In this document: piece by piece, positions 34,804 through 45,182 of the stretch
Position numbering within the stretch: the first letter of the stretch is position 1
Layout of the letters: each line of letters starts with the position of its first letter
Assembly (NCBI RefSeq): GCF_004103715.1
Contig: NZ_CP035282.1
Coordinates: forward strand, 1,168,673 to 1,232,672
Reading direction: 5' to 3'
Length of the DNA: 64,000 nt
From: Acidilutibacter cellobiosedens
GTDB lineage: Bacteria; Bacillota; Clostridia; Tissierellales; Acidilutibacteraceae
Position numbers and translations under genes: made by a program
The notes under the pieces: model-generated
Told to the model about the DNA's origin: nothing
The model's database searches: none
What the model saw: only the letters and a program-made list of their open reading frames with translations

Positions 34804-36704
34804 ATGTTAAAAAAACATATGTGTTTAATGACATTCATAACTATTTTGATGCTTTCTCTTTTGACATCTGCCTATGCGGATTCAGCCAAATATATAATAA
34901 TATCGTCAACCGGAGAAGATAATAAATCTAATCCTACGGAGGTTGTAACGATGGATAAAGACAATATTCAGCAAGGAACGGATGAGGATTTGTCCATATA
35001 TAAGATGTCCGATAATGATGTAATAGAACTTCCTTCGTTTAAACCGAGAGGTTTTTCTCCCGTACAGGATACTGAGAAATACAAAAAGTGGCAAGGAAAT
35101 AAATTGTCATATGAAATCAGGCAGAAGAAAGAATCGGGGAAATATTCCAAAGATGATGTGATAAAAGTATGTGTAAGCCCGGACTTTGATGTTGCAGATG
35201 AAGAATTCATAAAGAAAATCAAAGAAAATCTCGGTGAGTTTGTAGAATATAAAAAAATAGGTACAAGATATGAGATGGATATAAAATTTGAACAGTTAGA
35301 TATTCTGGAAAAGATGGATGAAGTAAGGAGAATTGCTGACCCTATTGAATATACGGAAAAGACTAATTTTGCTACTGGTTTTAAAATCGACAAAGATATA
35401 GGCCTTAATTTAAACGAAGCTACGGAAATGATGGGAATAAAAAAGGCACGTTCTGATTTCGGAGTGACAGGAGATATTTAGATGGAAGTGAAAACAGATA
35501 TTCAAAGAATGATGTGGTAATAGCCGTCATAGATACGGGAATAGATGCGGAACATGTGGACTTAGACGGGGGAAAAGTTATCGGATGGTATGATGCATTA
35601 AACGGAAAAGCAAATCCATATGACGATGAAGGTCATGGAACCCATGTTTCCAGTATCGCAGCCGGTACGGGAGAAGGAAATCTCAATACTCAAGTGGGTT
35701 TTGCACCGGGTGCTGCTTTAGTTGGTGTAAAGGTATTAGATGAAAACGGGAATGGTTCTAATGAGAATATGATAGATGGTCTTGAATGGATATATAATAA
35801 TATTGATAAATATAAAATTGACGTTGTAAATATGAGTATAGGAACACATCTTCCATATATAGATGTCGAAGAGATAATTGATTTAATAAATGCTATAGAC
35901 AGTGAAGGAGTGCCGGTATTTGTTTCTGCGGGAAATGAGGGAGACGGAGAAAAGTTAGGCAGATACTATGATACTTTAACTACCTATGCTAAATATACAT
36001 CAACATCTGTGGGAAGTGTCAGGGACCCTTACGAGGGTGGATGGGGATTAAGCAAGTTTTCATCCAGAGGTACAGGCAGTCAAGGGCCTTATATAGTTGC
36101 CCCAGGGCATAATATCAGGGCGGCTGAAGCTAATTCTCGGAGTGCATATGTTACGTTAAGCGGTACATCTATGTCTACTCCGGCAGTTGCCGGAACCTTC
36201 GCACTTATGTATGATGCAGCATACAGTACGGGGAATTCGGAAATAAGTTTTTCGGCATTTGATATGGGGCCCAATGATTATGATAAATTATATGGTAATG
36301 GAAATTTACTTGGATACGAATCTATAAGAAGAGCCGGTGAATATACAGGAAGCTTTGATAATCATCGTACTTATATCAGAAACCCTGAAGGTTATATTGA
36401 AAAAGGGAAAGCGGTACTATTTCCGATAGAAGTGAACTCATCATCGGAAGATCTTAATGTGAATATGTTAATATTGGATGAAAATAATGAAAATTTAGAT
36501 ATAGTTATATGGGAAGCGGGAACAGATCCTTTTGCAGGAGACCCGTCAACATATTTAATTGGAGAAGAAGAAAAGATGCCACATGAACATATAAGAATAG
36601 AAAGTCCCAAAGTAGGTACCTATTATATAGGAGTGGCAGCTATAGAGGATTCGGGAAATTATTCATTAGAGATTACTGGATATAATATAGATATAGGTGA
36701 ATGA
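34804..36704 (+). pseudogene. Secreted subtilisin-like (S8) protease interrupted by a -1 frameshift
   Basis: The N-terminal part (34804-35481) has a signal peptide ('ITILMLSLLTSAYADS') and a propeptide-like domain ending 'ARSDFGVTGDI' then stop. The C-terminal part continues in another frame from about 35478: 'VVIAVIDTGIDAEHVDL' (catalytic Asp), 'DDEGHGTHVSSIAAG' (His), 'LSGTSMSTPAVAG' (Ser), then a P-domain-like C-terminus. Adding one T to the TTT at 35477-35479 would join the frames as GDILDGSENRYSKNDVVIAV. So one base has been lost in a short T-run. It may be a true pseudogene, a phase-variable gene or a sequencing error. About 633 residues if repaired. Confidence 0.85.
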
Positions 36705-36739
36705 ATGGTAATACTTTTAGTATGAAGTTCAAAAAAAGA

Positions 36740-36785
36740 CTGTATATCAGCGGTTATCAACCGCTGATATACAGCCCTTTTTATT
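36740..36785. terminator. Bidirectional terminator between the subtilase and OYE genes
   Basis: CTGTATATCAGCGGTT pairs perfectly with AACCGCTGATATACAG around a three-base loop, followed by CCCTTTTT. The two genes are convergent. Confidence 0.88.
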
Positions 36786-36829
36786 TAAACCCTCTTTCAT
36801 ACTGCTTCGGATATTCTACGTCCGTGTTA
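36777..36829 (-). repeat. 3' end of the OYE gene that matches the upstream remnant (copy B)
   Basis: The same 53 bases as 34448-34500, differing at two positions. They hold the stop codon and last codons of the flavin oxidoreductase gene, so this is the original copy. Confidence 0.85.
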
Positions 36830-37806
36830 TACCCGTGTTTATAAGCGTTAATCAATACCCAATAGGGGTTTCTCAGCAATTCCCTTCCGAGAGCTACCAA
36901 ATCTGCTCTGTTATTTGAAAGTATATCCTCTACATGGTCGTATTCCTTAATTAAACCTACAGCAATTGTCGGTATGCCGCATTCTTTTCTTATAGCTTCG
37001 GCATAGGAGACTTGATAACCCGGATAAGTTTTGATTTTCACGTCTTCCAATAACCCTCCCGAACTTACATGGACAATATCTATTTCATTTTTTACTGTAT
37101 TGATTATTTTGACCATTTCTTTAATATCAATGCCGCCTTCTTTATAATCGTCGGCAGAAACTCTGAGGAGAATCGGCTTGTCTTTAGGCCAGACTTCTTT
37201 GACTGCGGCTATAATTTCTCTCAAAAACCTTGTTCTGTTTTCTAAACTGCCCCCATATTCATCGGTTCTTCTGTTAGAAAGAGGCGACAGAAATTCATGA
37301 ATTAAATATCCGTGAGCTCCATGAATTTCTATTGCGTCAAATCCTGCTTTATCGGCTCTTTTTGCTGCGTCTCTGAAATTTTTTATTATCTCTTTTATTT
37401 CATCTATGGTTAACTCCTTTGGAATTTTATAATGGCCGCTGAAATCAATAGAAGAAGGGGCAACGGTATATTCTTCGTCCGCATCGCATTTTCTCCCTGC
37501 ATGAGCCAATTGGACAGCTATTTTTGCGCCGTATTCTTTGCAGCCCTCAACCAATGACCTTAACCCGGGTATATGTTCATCTTTCCATATTCCCAGATCA
37601 TTACTGCTTATTCTTCCCCTCGGAACTACAGCCGTGGCTTCTACGATAATCAATCCGACGCCTCCGACAGCCCTTGATATATAATGAGTTTTGTGAAAAT
37701 CCTTTACAAATCCATCATTATCCGAGGAATACATACACATGGGAGGCATCACTATTCTGTTTCTTAAATTCATTCCCTTTAAATCATACTCTTTAAAAGT
37801 TTTCAA
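36781..37806 (-). CDS. NADH:flavin oxidoreductase (Old Yellow Enzyme, YqjM/NamA-like)
   Basis: This TIM-barrel FMN enzyme of about 341 residues starts 'LRNRIVMPPMCMYSSDNDGFV'. 'VQLAHAGRKC' gives FMN/substrate residues and 'GFDAIEIHGAHGYLIHEFLSPLSNRRTDEYGGSLENR' is the OYE signature. The end carries 'DLVALGRELLRNPYW'. The YqjM-like class lacks the extra Fe-S and FAD domains of the 2,4-dienoyl-CoA reductases. It reduces activated C=C bonds of enones with NAD(P)H. The TTG at 37806 is chosen because AAGGTGGTGA lies just upstream; two GTG codons overlap that site. Its last 50 bases are duplicated 2.3 kb away. Confidence 0.88.
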   Translation of the reverse strand: MKTFKEYDLKGMNLRNRIVMPPMCMYSSDNDGFVKDFHKTHYISRAVGGVGLIIVEATAVVPRGRISSNDLGIWKDEHIPGLRSLVEGCKEYGAKIAVQLAHAGRKCDADEEYTVAPSSIDFSGHYKIPKELTIDEIKEIIKNFRDAAKRADKAGFDAIEIHGAHGYLIHEFLSPLSNRRTDEYGGSLENRTRFLREIIAAVKEVWPKDKPILLRVSADDYKEGGIDIKEMVKIINTVKNEIDIVHVSSGGLLEDVKIKTYPGYQVSYAEAIRKECGIPTIAVGLIKEYDHVEDILSNNRADLVALGRELLRNPYWVLINAYKHGYNTDVEYPKQYERGFK

Positions 37807-38030
37807 ATATATCACCACCTTATATTAATATATACCATTTTTTTATATGATATAATCAATGATGAAATTTATACAGGAGTATAGTTTATTTGATATATGG
37901 CGGATTATATGATAAGTTAAATATAAAGATTTTATAACAATAAATCAAATATTTCCCATAAAAAACGAGATCAACTTGATTGATTTAAGAAGAATAATAA
38001 CCGATACTGTATGTTGAGGGGGACAAATTA

Positions 38031-38789
38031 ATGGTGGTAAATTCAATATTTAAAAAAAGATATCATTTGGAATTTGATGATGTGGATTTCATGAAAAAGT
38101 TAAAATTAAGTACTCTATTTTTATTTTTTCAAGAAGCTGCAAATTTACATTCCGAGGAACTTGGTGTGGGACTTGATACTTTAGATAAGGAGTATAATGT
38201 GGCTTGGGTTTTGATTAGGCTTAAGGCTGATATAATAAGATATCCTCAGTGGAATGATGAGATAATTATGGAAACTTGGCATCAGGAGCCTAAAAAATAT
38301 GAGTTTGAAAGAGATTTTATTGTAAGAGATATTCATGGAAACATAATTATCAGAAGTATTTCCACTTGGGTAATAATTGATAAAACTACAAGGGAGTTAA
38401 AGAAAAGCAGCTTAATTCCATATAAACCCTCGTCTATAATTGAAAGGCGAGCTATTGAATGTAAATTGGGAAAATTAAAAGCAGTTAAAGAGCGTGAGGT
38501 TATATATAAAAGAATCGTGGGATATAGCGATATTGATGTGAACGGACATCTTAACAATTCAAAATATATTGATTTTATTATGGATTGTTTTTCCTTTGAA
38601 GATCATAAAAGATATAGAGTCAAATCCATTCAGATTAATTATATGAATGAAGCTCTGCCTGATGATGCTATTTTAATTTGCAAGGACGTTTCTAAATTTG
38701 ATGAAAATATAATGTATATGGAAGGAATCAGAGAAAAGAACAATGATATTGTATTTAGGGCGGATATAGAAATAGAAAAAAATATATAA
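38031..38789 (+). CDS. Acyl-ACP thioesterase (FatA/FatB-like)
   Basis: This 252-residue double hot-dog protein has an N-terminal half with 'LFLFFQEAANLHSEELGVGLDTL' and 'NVAWVLIRLKADIIRYPQWNDEI'. The second half carries 'GYSDIDVNGHLNNSKYIDFIMD', with the Asn/His of the FatA/FatB active site. It would release fatty acids from acyl carrier protein in the cytoplasm. The start follows GAGGGGGA. It is a single gene followed by the helicase after 81 bp without a clear terminator. Acyl-ACP thioesterases are common in clostridia, so there is no reason to suspect transfer. Confidence 0.9.
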   Translation: MVVNSIFKKRYHLEFDDVDFMKKLKLSTLFLFFQEAANLHSEELGVGLDTLDKEYNVAWVLIRLKADIIRYPQWNDEIIMETWHQEPKKYEFERDFIVRDIHGNIIIRSISTWVIIDKTTRELKKSSLIPYKPSSIIERRAIECKLGKLKAVKEREVIYKRIVGYSDIDVNGHLNNSKYIDFIMDCFSFEDHKRYRVKSIQINYMNEALPDDAILICKDVSKFDENIMYMEGIREKNNDIVFRADIEIEKNI

Positions 38790-38870
38790 AAATTTTTACC
38801 GAAATTATGATAAAATAATATTGTATGTGTTATATGTAAAGAATTTTAAATTTGTTTTTAGAGGTGAATC

Positions 38871-41800
38871 ATGTTAAAAATAAATGACAGGATTCTTATG
38901 GATATAGCTAAAAGTTATGAGTCCTATATAAGAGGCAGACAATATTATGAAAATGGAAGAGTATCCAATGTGAAATTTAATAAGGAGTGTACCCGATTCA
39001 AGGGAATCGTAAGGGGAAATGAGAACTATGAGGTTTCCGCTGTCTTTGACGGTATGGGAAATCTTTTATCCTCCAGTTGTACATGTCCTGCCTATGCTAA
39101 ATATTCGGGTGACTGTAAACATATAATTGCCTTTTTACTTAAGATAAAAGAATTTGAATCGATGGGAGCCTTTGGAGAAAGAATTGATAAAAACAGTGCT
39201 AAAAATATAATAGAGTATTATAGAGATAAAGATGAAGAAGAAAAAATTTCAGTAAATATAGAATGCGAATACGAATTCAGTATGAAGCCATATCAAAAAG
39301 TAGGAGAGTCCTCATATCTGAATTTAAAAATTGGAGAAGATAGGTTATATGTAGTTAAGAATATAAAGGGTTTTCTTCGAAGTTTAGAGACCGGTGAAGA
39401 TATAAATTTTGGAAAAAATTTTAAATTTTCTCCTCAAATTCATAAATTCAAAGATGAAGATATGGGAATTATCAACTTCTTAAGGCTCCTATATGAAAAT
39501 TATGAAATAAATTATTCTGAATATGGCTTTAAGAAAGAAAATATTTTTAGAAATCAAAAAGTCCTTCTTACTCCCATAGCCTTAAAAAGTTTTTTTAGTC
39601 TGATGAATGGGAAAAAATTCAATGCCGATATAATGGGAAGAAAATATGAGAATATAACAATAATGGAAGATGATCTGCTTTTTAACATGAAGATTAAGGG
39701 CAGAAATTCAGATTTAATAATGGGTGTTGATTCCGGGGAAGATACTTTCCCTCTTACTTCCGATGGTGAATACTTTTTTCACGGAAATCAAATATATAGG
39801 ATTTCCAAAGAACAAAGAGAAAAAGTCGTTCCTTTATATAATGAAATAATGCATAGTAAAAATGGAATTTTGAGAATACCGGAACAATATAAGGAGGACT
39901 TCATTTCGGAAGTCTTGCCTAATATTAAAAATAAAGTTAATTTAAGTATAGACAAAAAGGTAGAAGATGCAATATATAGTCCTGAATTCAAATGTGATAT
40001 TTATTTTGACAGACAGGACGAGGTAATCTTAGGCAAAGTAAGTTTTATATATGAAGACATAATTATAAATCCTTTCAGCTCAAGGATGGATGTTTCTGTA
40101 AACAAGGAGAGAATATTGCTCAGGGACAGAGAAAAGGAAAAATATATTTTTAAATTGCTGGAAGAAGGAGACTTTAGAGTTATAGATGGAGGAATATACA
40201 TAGACAAGGAAGAAAAAATATTTGATTTTATATATGAAGTTATTCCAAAATTACAGGAATGTTGTAATATATATTATTCGGAAAGTTTTAAAGGTTTAAG
40301 TATTAAGAATTCCTCATATTTCTCGGGAGGAATAAAACTTAATAAAAAATTAAACATGTTAGAATTTAATTTTGAAATAGATGGGATTGATTCTAAAGAA
40401 TTAGAACAGGTGTTTAAATCCATAAAGGAAAAGAAAAAATATTTTAGATTAAAAGACGGTTCATTTTTGCCTCTCGACAACAAGGAACTTATGGATGTCA
40501 GGAATATAGCAGAATATTTCGGCACTGACAAAAGAAAGTTTAAAAATGGGACCATGACTATACATCGATTTAATTCAATTTGTCTAAATAATTTTTTGAA
40601 GGAAAAGGGATTAAATTTTGTAAAAGAGGATGATAATTTCAAGAAACTTGTTCAAGATATAAATGAACCGAATGACATAGAATATGAAATACCGGCGGAA
40701 CTAAAAGGCATTCTCAGAGATTATCAGAAATTTGGATTCAAGTGGTTAAAAACTTTATCAAAGTATGGATTCGGAGGGATATTGGCAGACGATATGGGGC
40801 TTGGAAAAACCCTTCAAATTATTACGTTTTTACTTTCGGAAAAGAGGGAAAAAGGCCCTATGCCTTCTCTTATAATAGCACCCACGTCTTTAGTGTATAA
40901 CTGGGAAGAAGAAGTACGCAAATTTACATCGGATCTCAAGGTACTGATAATTGTAGGAAACAAACCGGGAAGAAAGGAATTGATTAAAAGCTTAGGAGAT
41001 TATGATATGGTTATAACATCTTATCCTCTTATCAGAAGGGATATAGATCTTTATCAAAAATTTGACTTCAGGTGTTGTATATTAGATGAAGCACAGCATA
41101 TAAAAAATTATCGTTCATTAAATGCAAATTCGGTAAAAAAAATAAAGGCAAATAATTATTTTGCCCTGACAGGAACTCCTATGGAAAATTCGTTAATAGA
41201 ATTGTGGTCTATTTTTGATTTTTTAATGCCCGGATATTTATTGTCCAACAGAAAATTTTTAGAAAAATATGAAAAACCTATTGTTAAGGGACAAGATGAA
41301 AGAACCCTTGATGACTTAAACAATCGTATAAAACCTTTTATTCTCAGAAGGCTTAAAAAAGACGTATTAAAGGAGTTGCCAGATAAAATAGAGCAAAGAA
41401 TAGTCGTGGATATGACAAAAGAACAGAAAAAAATATATCTTGCTTATCTGAAATCAATTAGAGGGGAAATAGAAAAGGAAATAAAGGATAAAGGATTTAA
41501 TAAAAGTCAGATTAAAATTTTAGCAGGGCTTACAAGATTGAGACAGATATGCTGTCATCCGGCAATATTCATTGAAAATTACACAGGGGAAAGCGGAAAG
41601 CTAAATTCTCTTGAGGAAATACTAAAGGATGCTATAGACGGAGGTAGGAGAATTCTTTTGTTTTCTCAGTTTACTACTATGCTTGGAATTATAAAGACCA
41701 TGTTGGAAAAAAACAACATATCCTATATGTATCTTGATGGTTCTGTAATTCCGCAGGAAAGGGGAAATTTAGTCAGAGAATTTAATGAAGGTGTGGGAAA

Positions 41801-42104
41801 GGTGTTTTTAATATCGCTAAAAGCCGGAGGAACAGGATTAAATCTAATCGGAGCCGATATGGTAATACATTTTGATCCCTGGTGGAATCCTGCTGTGGAA
41901 GAACAAGCTACGGATAGGGCTTACAGAATAGGACAGAAGAATACGGTTCAGGTTATAAAGTTGGTGACTAAGGGGACTATTGAAGAAAAGATATTTAAGC
42001 TTCAGGAAAGAAAAAAGGAAATAATAGACAAAGTAATAGTAGAAGGAGAAACCCTTATATCCAAGATGAGCCAAGATGAAATAAGTTATTTATTTGAATC
42101 ATAA
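38871..42104 (+). CDS. SWIM zinc finger SNF2/Rad54-family helicase
   Basis: This 1077-residue protein has a SWIM zinc finger at about 65-90 ('SSCTCPAY', then 'CKHIIAFLL') and a long middle region typical of bacterial SNF2-associated proteins. A complete SF2 motor occupies about 610-1070: motif I 'DDMGLGKTLQ', 'VITSYPLIRRD', motif II 'LDEAQHIKN', motif III 'ALTGTPMENS', then 'RILLFSQFTTML', 'SLKAGGTGLNLIGAD' and 'DRAYRIGQ'. It probably remodels or translocates on DNA; bacterial relatives are linked to transcription and stress. AGAGGTG precedes the ATG. No restriction or defence genes lie beside it. Confidence 0.92.
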   Translation: MLKINDRILMDIAKSYESYIRGRQYYENGRVSNVKFNKECTRFKGIVRGNENYEVSAVFDGMGNLLSSSCTCPAYAKYSGDCKHIIAFLLKIKEFESMGAFGERIDKNSAKNIIEYYRDKDEEEKISVNIECEYEFSMKPYQKVGESSYLNLKIGEDRLYVVKNIKGFLRSLETGEDINFGKNFKFSPQIHKFKDEDMGIINFLRLLYENYEINYSEYGFKKENIFRNQKVLLTPIALKSFFSLMNGKKFNADIMGRKYENITIMEDDLLFNMKIKGRNSDLIMGVDSGEDTFPLTSDGEYFFHGNQIYRISKEQREKVVPLYNEIMHSKNGILRIPEQYKEDFISEVLPNIKNKVNLSIDKKVEDAIYSPEFKCDIYFDRQDEVILGKVSFIYEDIIINPFSSRMDVSVNKERILLRDREKEKYIFKLLEEGDFRVIDGGIYIDKEEKIFDFIYEVIPKLQECCNIYYSESFKGLSIKNSSYFSGGIKLNKKLNMLEFNFEIDGIDSKELEQVFKSIKEKKKYFRLKDGSFLPLDNKELMDVRNIAEYFGTDKRKFKNGTMTIHRFNSICLNNFLKEKGLNFVKEDDNFKKLVQDINEPNDIEYEIPAELKGILRDYQKFGFKWLKTLSKYGFGGILADDMGLGKTLQIITFLLSEKREKGPMPSLIIAPTSLVYNWEEEVRKFTSDLKVLIIVGNKPGRKELIKSLGDYDMVITSYPLIRRDIDLYQKFDFRCCILDEAQHIKNYRSLNANSVKKIKANNYFALTGTPMENSLIELWSIFDFLMPGYLLSNRKFLEKYEKPIVKGQDERTLDDLNNRIKPFILRRLKKDVLKELPDKIEQRIVVDMTKEQKKIYLAYLKSIRGEIEKEIKDKGFNKSQIKILAGLTRLRQICCHPAIFIENYTGESGKLNSLEEILKDAIDGGRRILLFSQFTTMLGIIKTMLEKNNISYMYLDGSVIPQERGNLVREFNEGVGKVFLISLKAGGTGLNLIGADMVIHFDPWWNPAVEEQATDRAYRIGQKNTVQVIKLVTKGTIEEKIFKLQERKKEIIDKVIVEGETLISKMSQDEISYLFES

Positions 42105-42232
42105 ATCAAAAAATATATCTGAACATAATTTAAAATATCTTTATTTTTGTTGATTATAATGGTAATATAAATATGTAGTTTAATTATATTGTTTACTTAA
42201 TGATATTTATTATAAAAAATTTCAAAAAATTG

Positions 42233-42261
42233 TTTACATTATATTTTATAGGGAATATAAT
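42233..42261 (+). promoter_or_regulatory. Sigma-A promoter of purB
   Basis: TTTACA at 42233-42238 and a perfect TATAAT at 42256-42261 are separated by 17 bp. No purine riboswitch sequence was recognised between it and the start. Confidence 0.75.
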
Positions 42262-42297
42262 TAAAGTCTTGTTTTTATTTTTGAAGGAAGGATGATG

Positions 42298-43731
42298 ATG
42301 TTGAAGAATACTTATGAAAGTCCTTTTAATACGAGATATGCAAGTAAGGAAATGCAATATTTGTTTTCGCCGGATATGAAGTTTAAAACGTGGAGGAGGC
42401 TGTGGATTGCGTTAGCTAAGGCTGAGAAGGAGTTGGGGCTTAATATCACGGAGGAACAGATAGATGAGATGATAAGTCACAAAGATGACATAAATTATGA
42501 GGAAGCGGAAGAAAGGGAGAGAGAAGTACGCCATGACGTAATGGCCCATGTATATGCTTATGGACTTCAATGCCCTAAGGCAAAGCCCATTATACATCTG
42601 GGAGCAACTTCCTGTTATGTAGGAGATAATACTGATATAATTATAATGGTGGAAGCACTGAAGCTTATTCGCAAAAAAGTAATAAATGTAATAAATTCAC
42701 TGTCTAAATTTGCTTATAAATATAGAGAAATGCCTACTTTGGCTTTTACTCATTTTCAACCTGCCCAGCTTACTACGGTAGGGAAAAGAGCGACCTTATG
42801 GATTCAGGATTTACTTCTTGACTTGGAGGATATTGATTACCAGTTATCAAAAACAAAACTTCTTGGCTGTAAAGGAACTACCGGCACTCAAGCAAGTTTT
42901 TTGGAACTGTTTGAAGGAGACCAGGAAAAAGTTAAAAAGCTTGACATGATGATTGCAAAGCAGATGGGGTTTGAGAAAGTATTTCCCGTCTCAGGGCAGA
43001 CTTATACCAGAAAGTTAGACAGCCAATTTTTGAATATTCTCAGCGGAATAGCTCAAAGTGCGTATAAATTCAGCAATGATATTCGTCTCCTTCAGCATTT
43101 GAAGGAAATAGAAGAGCCCTTTGAAAAGCATCAAATCGGTTCTTCAGCTATGGCGTATAAGAGAAACCCAATGCGTTGTGAAAGGATATCTTCGTTATCA
43201 AGATATGTAATAGTTAATGCTTTAAACCCTGCCATAACGGCAAGTACTCAATGGTTTGAAAGAACATTGGATGATTCGGCAAACAGACGTATAAGTATTT
43301 CGGAAGGATTTTTAGCTGTGGATTCAATTCTTAATATATATATGAATGTAGCTGATGGCCTTGTAGTATATCCTAAGGTAATTGAACAAAGAATAAAGCA
43401 GGAGCTTCCCTTTATGGCTACTGAAAATATAATGATGGATGCAGTTAAAAGGGGAGGAGACAGGCAAGAGCTTCACGAGCACATAAGGGTTCATTCTATG
43501 GCTGCATCAAGAACTGTAAAGATTGAGGGCAAGCCCAATGATTTAATAGAGAGGATTGCTAAAGACAAAATGTTTGGCTTAACTAAGGAAGAAATTATGA
43601 GTATTATGGAACCTAAAAATTTTATCGGCAGATCTAAAGAACAGGTAGAAGAGTTTTTAGAAAAATATATAAATCCTGTTATTGAGAAAAATAAAGATAT
43701 ACTAAACATGAAATCAGAGTTAACTGTATAA
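42298..43731 (+). CDS. purB: Adenylosuccinate lyase
   Basis: This protein of about 477 residues is of the fumarase/aspartase superfamily. The signature loop is 'GSSAMAYKRNPMRCERI'. Other regions are 'HLGATSCYVGDNTDIIIM' and 'LAFTHFQPAQLTTVGKR'. It splits adenylosuccinate and SAICAR, releasing fumarate, in purine synthesis. Three ATG codons in tandem follow AAGGAAGG; the third (42298) has the best spacing, and 42292 is the alternative. purA follows, so the two steps from IMP to AMP are adjacent. Length is in the longer class, as in clostridia and animals. Confidence 0.93.
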   Translation: MLKNTYESPFNTRYASKEMQYLFSPDMKFKTWRRLWIALAKAEKELGLNITEEQIDEMISHKDDINYEEAEEREREVRHDVMAHVYAYGLQCPKAKPIIHLGATSCYVGDNTDIIIMVEALKLIRKKVINVINSLSKFAYKYREMPTLAFTHFQPAQLTTVGKRATLWIQDLLLDLEDIDYQLSKTKLLGCKGTTGTQASFLELFEGDQEKVKKLDMMIAKQMGFEKVFPVSGQTYTRKLDSQFLNILSGIAQSAYKFSNDIRLLQHLKEIEEPFEKHQIGSSAMAYKRNPMRCERISSLSRYVIVNALNPAITASTQWFERTLDDSANRRISISEGFLAVDSILNIYMNVADGLVVYPKVIEQRIKQELPFMATENIMMDAVKRGGDRQELHEHIRVHSMAASRTVKIEGKPNDLIERIAKDKMFGLTKEEIMSIMEPKNFIGRSKEQVEEFLEKYINPVIEKNKDILNMKSELTV

Positions 43732-43833
43732 ACTAATCTTAAAATATTTAATACGGAATTAAAACTTAAATATTTATCATATAATGATTTTGTTAACTAT
43801 TTAAGTTAAAGAATAAAACAGAGGTGAATGTTT

Positions 43834-45108
43834 ATGGTAAAAGCTATAGTTGGAGCAAATTGGGGTGATGAGGGGAAAGGTAAAATTACCGACATGTTTG
43901 CAAAGGAATCCGATATAGTTATCAGATTTCAAGGTGGAAGTAATGCAGGTCATACCATAGTAAATGAACATGGCAAATTTGCTCTCCATCAGTTACCCTC
44001 AGGAGTATTTTTCGATCATGTTACCAATATAATCGGCAATGGAGTTGCTCTTAATATACCGAACTTAATAAAGGAAATTAAGCAGATTGAAGAAAAGGGA
44101 GTTAAAAAACCTAAAATACTTGTTTCAGATCGTACCCAGATATTGATGTCCTACCATATTTTATTTGATAAATATGAGGAAGAAAGGCTTTCAAAAAAAC
44201 AATTTGGTTCTACTAAATCGGGAATTGCACCATTTTATTCTGATAAATATTATAAAAGGGGTCTTCAAATAAACGATTTGTTCTATGAAGATTCGTTGAG
44301 AGAAAAAGTTGAGGAAATTTGCACCATAAAAAATGTAACATTAAAGTACTTATATAATAAGCCTGAGTTAGATCCTGATGAGTTAATGAAGGAATTAATG
44401 GAATATAAAAGGGAAATAGAACCTTATGTTGCAAATACTTTTGAATTCATTCACAAGGCTTTAGATGAAGATAAAAAGATACTTTTAGAGGGACAATTGG
44501 GGGCATTGAAAGACCCTGATTTTGGAATATATCCCTATGTAACTTCTTCTTCCACTTTAGCAGGGTTTGGCACAGTAGGAGCAGGAATTCCTCCTTATAA
44601 AATAACAGATGTAATATCTGTTGTTAAAGCTTATTCAAGCGCGGTAGGAGCAGGTCCCTTTGTAACCGAGATATTCGGAGAAGAAGGGGACGAACTGAGA
44701 AGAAGAGGAGGAGACGGAGGAGAATACGGGGCAACTACAGGAAGACCCAGAAGGGTAGGCTGGCTTGATATGGTTGCCACAAGATACGGCTGTAAAGCAC
44801 AAGGGGCTACGGAAATTGCATTTACGGTATTGGATGTATTAGGATATTTGGACACTATTCCTGTTTGTGTGGCTTACGAAATAGACGGGAAAGAAACAAA
44901 GGAGTTTCCCGCTAACGCCCAACTTGAAAAAGCCAAACCGATATTTAAATATTTCCCCGGATGGAAATGCGATATCAGAGGAATTAAGGAATATAAGGAT
45001 TTACCTCAAAACGCTAAGAATTATATAAAATTTGTAGAAGAATATATAAATGTCCCCATTAAATTAATATCAAACGGTCCGAGAAGAGACGATATAATTC
45101 GCCTGTAA
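43834..45108 (+). CDS. purA: Adenylosuccinate synthetase
   Basis: This enzyme of about 424 residues opens with 'IVGANWGDEGKGKITDMFA', the GTP-binding loop with the catalytic Asp. 'QGGSNAGHTIV' (His), 'GTVGAGIPPY' and 'TTGRPRRVGWLDMVA' follow. It joins IMP and aspartate with GTP to make adenylosuccinate, which purB then cleaves to AMP. ATG 43834 lies 6 bp after AGAGGTGA; ATG 43828 is too close to that site. It is about 100 bp after purB and ends at a bidirectional terminator. All motifs are intact. Confidence 0.95.
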   Translation: MVKAIVGANWGDEGKGKITDMFAKESDIVIRFQGGSNAGHTIVNEHGKFALHQLPSGVFFDHVTNIIGNGVALNIPNLIKEIKQIEEKGVKKPKILVSDRTQILMSYHILFDKYEEERLSKKQFGSTKSGIAPFYSDKYYKRGLQINDLFYEDSLREKVEEICTIKNVTLKYLYNKPELDPDELMKELMEYKREIEPYVANTFEFIHKALDEDKKILLEGQLGALKDPDFGIYPYVTSSSTLAGFGTVGAGIPPYKITDVISVVKAYSSAVGAGPFVTEIFGEEGDELRRRGGDGGEYGATTGRPRRVGWLDMVATRYGCKAQGATEIAFTVLDVLGYLDTIPVCVAYEIDGKETKEFPANAQLEKAKPIFKYFPGWKCDIRGIKEYKDLPQNAKNYIKFVEEYINVPIKLISNGPRRDDIIRL

Positions 45109-45125
45109 TGAAATAAAGTTTTTTT

Positions 45126-45163
45126 AATGAAAGCTGTCTGAAAAATTCAGGCAGCTTTCATTG
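45126..45163. terminator. Bidirectional terminator between purA and thpR
   Basis: AATGAAAGCTGTCTGAA pairs with TTCAGGCAGCTTTCATT around three As. T-rich flanks lie on both sides, suiting the convergent genes. Confidence 0.85.
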
Positions 45164-45182
45164 TTTATAGAACAGTTCTTTT

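Noticed and set aside
35460-35520. Programmed -1 frameshift in the subtilase gene
   Set aside because: No X-XXY-YYZ slippery heptamer or following stimulatory stem was seen. Loss of one T is the simpler reading.
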